Positions 15,666-22,399 of a DNA stretch of 29,901 bases are shown here, piece by piece; position 1 is the first letter of the stretch; each line of letters opens with the position of its first letter. Below the pieces are notes generated by a model. The model did no database searches. It was not told the origin of the DNA and saw nothing but the letters and a program-made list of their open reading frames with translations. Source of the DNA: Paraktedonobacter sp035294465 (lineage in GTDB: Bacteria > Chloroflexota > Ktedonobacteria > Ktedonobacterales > Ktedonobacteraceae). The translations under genes and the position numbers were made by a program. The DNA is taken from positions 1 through 29,901 of the forward strand of contig DATGKW010000007.1 of assembly GCA_035294465.1 (NCBI GenBank), in the 5' to 3' direction.

Positions 15666-16802
15666 TTACAGGCCCGCTGTAAACCCCTCTGCCCTGGCGT
15701 CGTTCTCACTCTCAAAGAAAACAACATCCTGCACATCTGGTGCCTGCTCAGCCGGGTAGTATTTCCGGCTGCTCAACACGCCAATAAACCTGGTTCCAGG
15801 TTCACTGGCTACCGCCGCCCCACCTCGCCGTGAATAGCGACGAGTTTCGCCACCAGAGGTCTCGCTGACGCCATCCAATGTCTCGTATGAGGTCAATTCA
15901 ATATGCTCTTCCTCTTCTTTAAGTTCTTCCCTGCCGAAATTCCGCTTCACCAGCCAGTAAGTTACCCCACCGGCCACCAGCAGACCTGAGACGAAACCGA
16001 GCACAGGCCAGATCCTGCTACCGGGGAAGCGCGATGGCTTTCCTGCATGCCTGGCCGCTTCTCGCCGACGCCGGGCCAACTCTTGCCTCATCTGGAGTTC
16101 CTGCTTGCGAACCTGGAGCGCCGCCGCTGCTTTTCGGGCAGCCAGCCTTCGACTCGCCTCATGCTCCTGCTTGTGCAGCTTCTGAGCAGCCCCCTCGCTA
16201 CGCTTAGCCAGGCTCTGCATGAGATATTGTCCCTGGTGCAGAAGCTTGCAGGTTATTTCGTCCCCCAGAACAATGAGAGACTGGCGCAGGCCAAGTCCCT
16301 GCCGGCGAAGTTTGTAGGCGGTTTCGTCTTTCCAATCGGTAGCCTGGCGGGTTAACTGCTCTCCTTGCTGGCGGAGCTGGCGAGCAGTCTCATAGCGCCA
16401 CTGACGTCCTCGCTCTGCCTGCTCACGCAGAGTCCTGGCTCCGCTCTTCGTGTACTTCTCTAGCTGCTGCGCCGTTCTGTTTTGCCAATCTGCTAGCAGA
16501 CTGCCGCGCCCTTGTAGTATCTCTTTCCCGCGCTTAGATGCCACCTGCTTGCCTGATATCAACTGAGAACCGGCAGCCGCAGTTAGTTCTCCGCCACGTC
16601 GCAGAACACTCTGGCTCCATTCTTTACTGGCCGACGCGAGCTGTTGCAGCAGCTTTTTCCGCTTCTTCTCCTCCTCATGCTGAGCCCGGCGCAGTTGGCG
16701 TGCCTGCGCTCTAAGACGCCTGGCCTCCGCTTGAACACGCCTGATCTGTTTATTCAACTTCCGGCGATTTTCCCGAGAAAGGGTATCCAAGTCTGTTTGC
16801 AT
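15666..16802 (-). CDS. Single-pass membrane protein with 22-residue helical repeats
   Basis: This 378-residue protein matches no family I can name. Residues 1-60 are strongly basic and coiled-coil-like. Residues 109-225 hold four consecutive 22-residue units and one 29-residue unit, each beginning like ETAxxL. Residues 226-260 are again basic coiled coil. A transmembrane helix lies at about 264-285, followed by KRN and then an acidic stretch, so orientation is not obvious. The last 40 residues (FIGVLSSRKYYP to ENDARAEGFTAGL) resemble in spacing the Ada-type metal-binding fold but lack its cysteines. The ATG at 16802 has AAGGGGA about 9 nt upstream; 29 more codons are open but less supported. 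Long amphipathic repeats beside one membrane helix suggest membrane-surface binding or a structural role. Confidence 0.75.
   Translation of the reverse strand: MQTDLDTLSRENRRKLNKQIRRVQAEARRLRAQARQLRRAQHEEEKKRKKLLQQLASASKEWSQSVLRRGGELTAAAGSQLISGKQVASKRGKEILQGRGSLLADWQNRTAQQLEKYTKSGARTLREQAERGRQWRYETARQLRQQGEQLTRQATDWKDETAYKLRRQGLGLRQSLIVLGDEITCKLLHQGQYLMQSLAKRSEGAAQKLHKQEHEASRRLAARKAAAALQVRKQELQMRQELARRRREAARHAGKPSRFPGSRIWPVLGFVSGLLVAGGVTYWLVKRNFGREELKEEEEHIELTSYETLDGVSETSGGETRRYSRRGGAAVASEPGTRFIGVLSSRKYYPAEQAPDVQDVVFFESENDARAEGFTAGL
16128..16478 (-). repeat. Protein-level 22-residue amphipathic repeats
   Basis: Within the coiled-coil membrane protein, the motif ETARQL / ETAYKL / EITCKL / GAAQKL recurs with its Leu at residues 143, 165, 187 and 209, an exact 22-residue period. 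An earlier copy (RTAQQL, Leu 114) lies 29 residues before, which is one heptad more. The next positions commonly read xxQGxxL. The 22-residue period is that of apolipoprotein-like amphipathic helices. Confidence 0.65.
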
Positions 16803-16882
16803 AGTGTACGTCCCCTTCTGTGTAGTCTGCACATTTTCATCTGGCTTACTGCACTTCTCAATACAAATAGCCTGCTGCCTTC

Positions 16883-16903
16883 TCTGCACAATTTTCGTGC
16901 AGA
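16883..16903 (-). promoter_or_regulatory. Hairpin upstream of the coiled-coil gene
   Basis: TCTGCAC (16883-16889) and GTGCAGA (16897-16903) form a 7-bp perfect stem with loop AATTTTC, 81 nt upstream of the start codon. A related sequence (TCTGCACATTTTC) occurs once more at about 16826-16838, nearer the gene, without the second arm. It could be a leader hairpin or a repeated binding site. A TATACT-type -10 on the minus strand lies further upstream (near 16950) with a poor -35. Confidence 0.3.
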
Positions 16904-17036
16904 CTCATTCAGGCACATTTCTGTAACGCAGGTAATCCCTTTCGAGTATACACAACAGACGAAGCGGTGATTTTTAGAGGCCGGTATCAAACAACTTGAA
17001 TAGAACAATCCCTCATCTGTCTAGGGAAAAACGCAC

Positions 17037-17492
17037 TCAGAGGTCTTCTATTGTCGTCTCGCTAAAGCGTACAACAAGACGACAGAAGCGTAAGAGAGCC
17101 GAAATAGATTCCAGGTAAGCCTCGTCACCGGAGGCGACTTGCTGCGCGACCGCTGAAAAGCGCTGAAGGGCAGACAACACCTCCAGTATATCCTCCTTTG
17201 CCAGCTGGTCCAGTTCACCATTCTGTGTTAACCGGGCTATCTGCCGCACGATTGAGTCTACTTCGCGACGCATTGCGCCAAGATCCATTAACGATGATTC
17301 CCCATCATCGCTCCCGGAGTCATTGGAAGGGGGAATATCAGCCAGGTGCCTGACCAGCTTGTTTGGATGCAAGTGCCACCTGGTGTCCCTATGCACCGGT
17401 TTGCCTGTGGAGCGAAGGTTCGTCTGAGGCTCCTCCTGCCTCACCCCTAGCTCACGAAGCAGCTCGGCCAGTTCTTCCTGCCAGCCAGCCAT
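17037..17492 (-). CDS. Hypothetical protein, 151 residues, acidic and helical
   Basis: I recognise no family. The N-terminus (MAGWQEELAELLRELGV) is an amphipathic helix. Residues about 20-65 are polar and His/Arg/Ser-rich, probably a linker. The C-terminal 85 residues (from LMDLGAMRREVDSIVRQIAR onward) look like a bundle of three or four helices ending VRFSETTIEDL. There is no signal peptide, membrane segment or metal motif. An excellent AAAGGAGGG site precedes the ATG and a good promoter lies 56-84 nt upstream. It is followed 234 nt later by the coiled-coil membrane protein on the same strand. A weak stem (TCCCT/AGGGA, 17009-17027) with a U-rich follow-on may end its transcript. Confidence 0.7.
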   Translation of the reverse strand: MAGWQEELAELLRELGVRQEEPQTNLRSTGKPVHRDTRWHLHPNKLVRHLADIPPSNDSGSDDGESSLMDLGAMRREVDSIVRQIARLTQNGELDQLAKEDILEVLSALQRFSAVAQQVASGDEAYLESISALLRFCRLVVRFSETTIEDL

Positions 17493-17547
17493 AACAGCGC
17501 CCTCCTTTGAAAAATAACCCCTATGAACCGCCTGAAATTACAACCGA

Positions 17548-17576
17548 AGTGTAACACAGTGTTCCAGGGTTGTAAA
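17548..17576 (-). promoter_or_regulatory. Sigma-70-type promoter with internal palindrome
   Basis: On the minus strand, TTTACA (17571-17576) and TACACT (17548-17553) are spaced by 17 nt, with five and four of six consensus matches. The 11-mer AACACAGTGTT (17553-17563), a perfect palindrome around its central base, overlaps the -10 and spacer. It is placed as an operator would be. The predicted start is about 49 nt before the 151-residue gene. Confidence 0.5.
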
Positions 17577-18009
17577 TGGGTCCCAGCGCCTGCTCACCGA
17601 CGCCAGACAGGCAGAGTGGACCTTTATAACTGAGACGTAAGTTATTAGGTTATTTATCCATCTTTTTAGTAAATATTGCCTCATCCAATACAAAATGGAA
17701 AACCACCGAGCTTTCGTTCTATCCCGTCTTAGTAGTGCTATTTGTATTTTTCGTGTTCTCTCAGGTATATCTCAGGAAACTCACAGATTCAGTTCATAGA
17801 AAGGTATTATACTTGTGCATAAGAAGCAGTACACCATCCAATGAGGTATCCGGTCAGGATACTATAACGATTACGAGTACTGCAATGAACGTTATTGAGA
17901 AAGTGAAGCTGTTTCTTCACTTTCTATTAGGAAACTGAACAAGGTGGTCAAACAAGCCGGGAGTGCATGCTTTGACCACATGACATGCATCAAGAAAGCA
18001 GGACTAACC
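17577..18009 (+). promoter_or_regulatory. AT-rich gene-free region and structured leader of the HTH gene
   Basis: I see no convincing gene here; the 67-codon open frame at 17735-17938 has no ribosome site or family resemblance. The region contains TATACT (17808-17813) as a possible -10 with a poor -35 and a 6-bp inverted repeat GTATCC/GGATAC (17846-17851, 17857-17862). It also holds a perfect 10-bp stem GAAAGTGAAG/CTTCACTTTC (17899-17908, 17915-17924, extendable by one A-T pair) and a perfect 9-bp inverted repeat GTGGTCAAA/TTTGACCAC (17944-17952, 17971-17979) with an 18-nt spacer. The last two lie within 115 nt of the HTH start and would be in its mRNA leader if transcription starts at the TATACT. 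Confidence 0.45.
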
Positions 18010-18276
18010 ATGCCACGTCGCAAAAATGCAGCAGTGATGGATAAAGAAGAGGAGCAACGCGCCTATCAACCGTCGGAAGACCTCCTGACTATCCACGAAG
18101 TCGCACGCCGCTTGCGTGTTGACGATACGACGGTTCGCCGTTGGATTAATAACGGCGTGCTCGATGCGGTGACGCTGCCCCACCTGGGCAAACGCCGCGG
18201 CTATCGCGTGAAAAAAACTACTCTGGATAACCTTCTGAGTAGCTCAACACTCTCTAATGTCTCCGCCGAAGGTTAA
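18010..18276 (+). CDS. Small MerR/excisionase-type helix-turn-helix protein
   Basis: This 88-residue DNA-binding protein resembles BldC and excisionase-family regulators. After a basic, charged N-terminus comes a winged-helix segment (about 25-78) beginning LLTIHEVARRLRVDDTTVRR and continuing WINNGVLDAV, with the wing GKRRGYRVKK. There is no effector or dimerisation domain, so it probably binds tandem DNA sites cooperatively, as BldC does. The ATG at 18010 has AGGA about 8 nt upstream; a GTG at 17944 in the same frame would add 22 residues but lacks a site and lies within an inverted repeat. The stop codon is in the loop of a small hairpin (18265-18285), and a strong terminator follows. Inverted repeats upstream could be its own operators. 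Confidence 0.85.
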   Translation: MPRRKNAAVMDKEEEQRAYQPSEDLLTIHEVARRLRVDDTTVRRWINNGVLDAVTLPHLGKRRGYRVKKTTLDNLLSSSTLSNVSAEG

Positions 18277-18307
18277 TCCTTCGGCCAGGATATTTCCTAC
18301 GAAAATT

Positions 18308-18352
18308 GGGGAGCTTTATCTGGTTAAGAGATAAAGCTCCCCTCGATTTTTA
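18308..18352 (+). terminator. Rho-independent terminator of the HTH gene
   Basis: GGGGAGCTTTATCT (18308-18321) and its exact complement (18329-18342) form a 14-bp stem with a 7-nt loop, followed by TCGATTTTTA. An extra 8-bp hairpin GCCGAAGG/CCTTCGGC (18265-18285) overlaps the gene's stop codon. Confidence 0.92.
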
Positions 18353-18452
18353 GGCGAAACTTCTCTAGAAAGAAAAACGTGCCGCTACTATGAAGACGAC
18401 TATTGTTGTCATCCAGTATCGACGTTTTCCTGGCTTAGAGAGGTAGGAGAGA

Positions 18453-19529
18453 ATGAAACCGATACTTTCATTGTTCAACGTAAGAAGCCCGGGAAGCTAC
18501 TTCCTGGGACTTCTTGTTGTCTGTGGTGTGCTGGCTCTAAGCGCTTGCGGGGCTGGCAGCACCCGCGCACAGATCTACGACAATGCTCATGTACTGAATT
18601 CGTCCAAAGTCGTGGGCGCAGCCTCCCGCTTGCAGAATCCGCTGGCCATCTATACCACGAACACCTTTCAAGGAAATCAGCTTGATTTTGAGCGTACGGC
18701 AAGGGCGAAACTTGGCAACGACCCTGACAAAATAGTGATGGCTATTGATACTGCTCATCGCTATGTCTATATTGTGCGCGGCTCGAATGTGCCTTTATCC
18801 GGCTCGGAGATCAATCAGGCAGTCAACACATTCAGCTCGAATTACCACGACGGCGACTATACTGGGGCGTCCCTGGCGGCCATTAATTCAATGCAGCGCT
18901 CGATGCAGGGCACGACCACAGGCAGTGCTTTCAGCCCGGCGCTTTGCTGGTGCATTGTGCCTCTACTCTTAATTCTAGGAGCTATACTGCTCTTCGCCGC
19001 CCGGCGCAGCCAGGTGACGCGCGGCATGTTCGGTCAAGGCCCTATACCCAGAAGGCCGCCATATATGCCGCCGGATCAGCGTCGGGAATATACTTCACCA
19101 GAGCAGTTTCGCGACCAGGAACCCTATTCTGGCTCGCCAGAGCGCGGTCGAGGCTCACCCTGGCTGGCCGGTGGTCTGGGCGCGGCAGCCGGTGGTCTTG
19201 CAGGATATGAACTTGGCAAGCTGAGGGGCGAACGGAGCACAGAAAGAGGCGAGAGAGCGGCGGACACGAGCGGCCAGTTTGGCAATAACATTGAGGGAGA
19301 GAGAGATTCTGGTGCTGGCGAACGGTTCGGCGGTAGTAATGGTGAAGGAGAGAGAGATTTTGGTGGGAACAGCCAATCTGGTGCCGGGGAGCAATTCGGC
19401 GGCGATGATCAGGAAACTGGGGATCAGTTTGGTGCCGGGGGGCAGTTCGGTAACGGTGATAAAGACGCAGATGGAGAGATGGGAGGAGGCGGGGCTTTTG
19501 GAGAAGATGATTTTACCGGCAATTTTTAA
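18453..19529 (+). CDS. TPM-domain lipoprotein with Gly/Phe-rich C-terminal repeats
   Basis: This 358-residue envelope protein has a lipoprotein signal peptide with lipobox LSAC (C32). A TPM-like domain (about 38-155) opens with IYDNAHVLNSSKV and contains PLAIYTTNTF and ARAKLGNDPDKIVMAID. A transmembrane helix lies at about 164-184 (with C165 and C167) and is followed by basic residues, so the C-terminal half should be cytoplasmic. A Gly-rich segment (239-256) resembles a glycine-zipper helix. The tail (272-358) repeats an xFG motif seven times (near 275, 291, 302, 314, 325, 331 and 348) in acidic, Gly/Asn/Gln-rich sequence. GTAGGAG precedes the ATG. TPM proteins are implicated in photosystem II repair in plants and are of uncertain role in bacteria, so no reaction is assigned here. 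Confidence 0.82.
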   Translation: MKPILSLFNVRSPGSYFLGLLVVCGVLALSACGAGSTRAQIYDNAHVLNSSKVVGAASRLQNPLAIYTTNTFQGNQLDFERTARAKLGNDPDKIVMAIDTAHRYVYIVRGSNVPLSGSEINQAVNTFSSNYHDGDYTGASLAAINSMQRSMQGTTTGSAFSPALCWCIVPLLLILGAILLFAARRSQVTRGMFGQGPIPRRPPYMPPDQRREYTSPEQFRDQEPYSGSPERGRGSPWLAGGLGAAAGGLAGYELGKLRGERSTERGERAADTSGQFGNNIEGERDSGAGERFGGSNGEGERDFGGNSQSGAGEQFGGDDQETGDQFGAGGQFGNGDKDADGEMGGGGAFGEDDFTGNF

Positions 19530-19547
19530 GTTACGAGTTTAGAGCTA

Positions 19548-19593
19548 GAATATATTACAGGAAATATATCTACGTATTTCCCGTAATATATTC
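19548..19593. terminator. Bidirectional terminator between TPM lipoprotein gene and atpC
   Basis: A 19-position inverted repeat (19548-19566 with 19575-19593, one mismatch, 8-nt loop) fills the space between the two stop codons. It is AT-rich with a GGGAAATA/TATTTCC core. Both convergent transcripts, including the whole ATP synthase operon, would end here. Confidence 0.75.
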
Positions 19594-19602
19594 ATTCAAG
19601 GT

Positions 19603-20052
19603 TTATTCCGAAGAGGATGACGGAGCCTGAATACGGCGAGCGCTGCGCCTGCGGGTGGTTTCCACGATGCGCAGGCGCACAATTGCGCGTTCGAGTGCTC
19701 CTGTTACGAGGGCACGTTCGCGTTCGTCCTGGACTTCGGCCAGGCGTTCCTGGGCGCGGCGGCGAGCCTCTTCTGCGCGCGCGCGGTCGATATCTTCGGC
19801 ATGCTCAGCCGCGTCCGCCAGCACCGTGACGACGTTGTTATATACCTCCAGAAATCCCCCGGAGACGAACAGATCTTCCTCCGCGCCGCCCAACTTGATG
19901 CGCATCTCGCCCGGCTTCAAGGCAGTGACCAGCGCGGCATGGTGCGGCAAAATGCCCATTTCCCCTGCGACCCCAGGGGCAACTACCTCTTCGGCCTCGC
20001 CCCGGTAGATCTCTCTTTCGCCGGTAACTACCGCGACCTGCATAGTAGCCAT
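19603..20052 (-). CDS. atpC: ATP synthase F1 epsilon subunit
   Basis: The 149-residue epsilon subunit is part of the rotor central stalk and can inhibit ATP hydrolysis through its C-terminal helices. The N-terminal beta sandwich (MQVAVVTGEREIYRGEAEEV, then PGVAGEMGILPHHAALVTAL) is typical. The helical hairpin follows from about residue 90 (EHAEDIDRARAEEARRRAQE). An extra Arg/Ser-rich tail extends a little beyond the common 130-140 residues. AAAGGGGAT precedes the ATG, which lies 3 nt after the atpD stop. It is the last gene of the operon. Confidence 0.96.
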   Translation of the reverse strand: MATMQVAVVTGEREIYRGEAEEVVAPGVAGEMGILPHHAALVTALKPGEMRIKLGGAEEDLFVSGGFLEVYNNVVTVLADAAEHAEDIDRARAEEARRRAQERLAEVQDERERALVTGALERAIVRLRIVETTRRRSARRIQAPSSSSE

Positions 20053-20055
20053 AGC

Positions 20056-21474
20056 CTATCCCCTTTGCTGATCTTTCTCGTAGGCTTCCTGCACCTCTTC
20101 GACTACGCCCTTGAGAAAGAAGTAGGTTTCAGGTACATGATCGTATTTGCCCTCGAGAATCTCTTTAAAGCTGCGAATCGTCTCTTTCAGCGGCACATAT
20201 TTGCCCTCAAGGCCGGTGAACGCTTGAGCTACGGTCATCGGTTGAGAGAAGAAACGCTCCAGCTTACGGGCGCGGGCCACGGTCAGCTTGTCCTCATCGG
20301 AGAGTTCATCGATCCCCAGAATAGCGATGATATCTTGCAGTTCTTTGTAGCGCTGCAGAACTCGCTGTACGCCGCGAGCCACATTATAATGCTCCTCGCC
20401 AACAACATTGGGATCGAGGATGCGGCTGGTCGAGGCCAGCGGATCGACGGCGGGATAGATGCCCTTCTCAGAGATCGAGCGCTCCAGCACAATCGTCGAG
20501 TCCAGGTGAGCGAAGGTTGTGGCCGGAGCCGGGTCGGTGTAGTCGTCAGCAGGCACGAAGATGGCCTGCATCGAAGTTACCGAACCGCGCTTGGTCGAGG
20601 TGATACGCTCTTGTAGGGCGCCCATTTCCTCGGCCAGGTTGGGCTGATAGCCCACGGCGGAGGGCATACGACCGAGCAAGGCAGAGACTTCAGAGCCTGC
20701 CTGAGTGAAGCGAAAGATATTATCGATGAAAAGCAGCACGTCTTTGCCCTCTTCATCACGGAAGTACTCTGCTACTGTCAGACCGCTCAGGGCCACGCGC
20801 AGGCGCGAACCAGGAGGCTCGTTCATCTGGCCAAAGACCATCGCCAGGCGATCGATCACTCCAGCCTCCATCATTTCATGATACAGGTCATTTCCTTCGC
20901 GGGTGCGCTCACCCACACCGGCGAACACGCTATAGCCACCGTGGCCTTTTGCGATATTATTGATCAGTTCCTGGATAATCACGGTCTTGCCAACGCCCGC
21001 GCCGCCGAAAGCGCCAATCTTTCCACCTTTCATAAAAGGGCAGATCAGGTCAAAGACTTTAATGCCCGTCTCGAAGATCTCGATATTGGCTGCCTGCTCC
21101 TCCAGAGAGGGAGCCGGGCGATGGATCGGCAGGCGTGGGGCGTCATCAACCTCCGGCTTGTTGTCCACAGCCTGTCCCAGAACATTGAAGATACGCCCCA
21201 GGGTTTTGGGACCAACCGGCATAGTGATCGGTGAGCCGGTGTCAAACGCCTCGACGCCGCGTTGCAGTCCGTCGGTCGGACCCATCGCAACGCAGCGCAC
21301 CCAGTTATTGCCCAGGTGCTGCTCTACCTCCAGCGTCAGATCTCTCTCGGCGCCAGCAGGGCGAACATGGATAGCATTATAAATTTCAGGCAGTTGATCT
21401 GTGGGGAACTCAATATCTACGACGGCCCCCTGGACCTGCACGACTGTACCTTTCGTGCCTACACTTGTTACCAT
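20056..21474 (-). CDS. atpD: ATP synthase F1 beta subunit
   Basis: The 472-residue catalytic beta subunit synthesises ATP at the alpha/beta interface. Walker A GGAGVGKT is at 157-164 and the catalytic Glu in GVGERTREGND is E189. ALSGLTVAEYFRDEEGKDVL, the Walker B DNIFRFTQAGSE region and the DELSDED variant of the DELSEED loop follow. The frame is open to 21585, but the ATG at 21474 begins the conserved N-terminus (MVTSVGTKGTVVQVQGAVVD) and has AGGAG 13 nt upstream, and the extension would run into atpG. It starts 19 nt after atpG. Confidence 0.98.
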   Translation of the reverse strand: MVTSVGTKGTVVQVQGAVVDIEFPTDQLPEIYNAIHVRPAGAERDLTLEVEQHLGNNWVRCVAMGPTDGLQRGVEAFDTGSPITMPVGPKTLGRIFNVLGQAVDNKPEVDDAPRLPIHRPAPSLEEQAANIEIFETGIKVFDLICPFMKGGKIGAFGGAGVGKTVIIQELINNIAKGHGGYSVFAGVGERTREGNDLYHEMMEAGVIDRLAMVFGQMNEPPGSRLRVALSGLTVAEYFRDEEGKDVLLFIDNIFRFTQAGSEVSALLGRMPSAVGYQPNLAEEMGALQERITSTKRGSVTSMQAIFVPADDYTDPAPATTFAHLDSTIVLERSISEKGIYPAVDPLASTSRILDPNVVGEEHYNVARGVQRVLQRYKELQDIIAILGIDELSDEDKLTVARARKLERFFSQPMTVAQAFTGLEGKYVPLKETIRSFKEILEGKYDHVPETYFFLKGVVEEVQEAYEKDQQRG

Positions 21475-21493
21475 AATTTTCGTCTTCTCCTGT

Positions 21494-22387
21494 CTACAAA
21501 GCTCCGGCGCCTGACACAACCTCCAGGATCTGAGTCGTAATGCTCGCCTGGCGGGCCTTATTATACGTAAGATTGAGATCTTCAAGCAATTCGTTGGCGC
21601 TATCGGTCGCGTTTTTCATTGCTACCATCTGCGCCGACCACTGGCTGGCCAGCGACTCAAGCATCGCCTGATATATCTGCAAGTCTACGTAGCGGGGCAA
21701 GATGGCCTCGAAGAGACTCTGCGGATCGGGCTCGTAGATGTACTCGACAGTCTTCTTCTCGTCTTCTTCGTCTTCGGGCGGCTCGACCGGCAACAGCTTC
21801 ACCACGGTTGGCACCTGCGTTACCGTATTGATGAATTTGGCGTAGATCAGGTAGACCACATCGACATCGCCACTGGTAAAGGCTTCCATAGCCACCTGAG
21901 CAATTGCCGCAGCATCGTTCAGGCCAGGGCGGTCACCATAGTTGGTAAACTCGGCCAGCAGGTTATACGGGCTGCGCACTACGAAATCGCGTCCCTTGCG
22001 GCCCACGGCCACAAAATCGACGCTCGCGCTCCCGCCCCCGTGCTCCCGCAACTCCTGCTGCACCTCCTCTACCGAGTGAGCTGCGCGGCGATTGATGTTG
22101 CTAGGCAGGGCACCGCACAGGCCACGATCAGGTGTGATCAGCACATAGCCAATCTTGCGCACCGGCCGCTGAACCATCAGGGCAGCGCCGGAGCCGACAT
22201 CAACCCCGCTCGCACGCGAGAGGCGCGAGACCATTGCGCGCAGTTGATCGGCATAAGGGCGCGACTGCTGCACCCGCTCCTGTGCCCGGCGCATCTTACT
22301 GGTCGCCACCATTTGCATAGCTCTGGTGATCTGCGCGATGTTCCTGATCGAGCCGATACGCCGCTTGATTTCACGAGTTGATGGCAT
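21494..22387 (-). CDS. atpG: ATP synthase F1 gamma subunit
   Basis: The 297-residue gamma subunit is the rotor shaft of F1. The conserved N-terminal helix (MPSTREIKRRIGSIRNIAQI, TRAMQMVATSKMRRAQ) and the C-terminal helix (ATDSANELLEDLNLTYNKAR, then QASITTQILEVVSGAGAL) form the coiled coil inside the alpha/beta ring. The DRGLCGALPSNINR segment lies in the Rossmann-like domain. A Glu/Asp/Lys-rich loop (about residues 201-212) is a small clade-specific insertion. GGAG precedes the ATG, 12 nt after atpA. Confidence 0.97.
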   Translation of the reverse strand: MPSTREIKRRIGSIRNIAQITRAMQMVATSKMRRAQERVQQSRPYADQLRAMVSRLSRASGVDVGSGAALMVQRPVRKIGYVLITPDRGLCGALPSNINRRAAHSVEEVQQELREHGGGSASVDFVAVGRKGRDFVVRSPYNLLAEFTNYGDRPGLNDAAAIAQVAMEAFTSGDVDVVYLIYAKFINTVTQVPTVVKLLPVEPPEDEEDEKKTVEYIYEPDPQSLFEAILPRYVDLQIYQAMLESLASQWSAQMVAMKNATDSANELLEDLNLTYNKARQASITTQILEVVSGAGAL

Positions 22388-22399
22388 GTACCCAATCTC

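Noticed and set aside
17735..17938. 67-codon frame in the leader of the HTH gene
   Set aside because: No ribosome site, unusual composition, and it runs through the hairpin at 17899-17924; better explained as noncoding leader.
19801..20616. 271-codon + strand frame across atpC and atpD
   Set aside because: Antisense to two conserved ATP synthase genes with no motif of its own.
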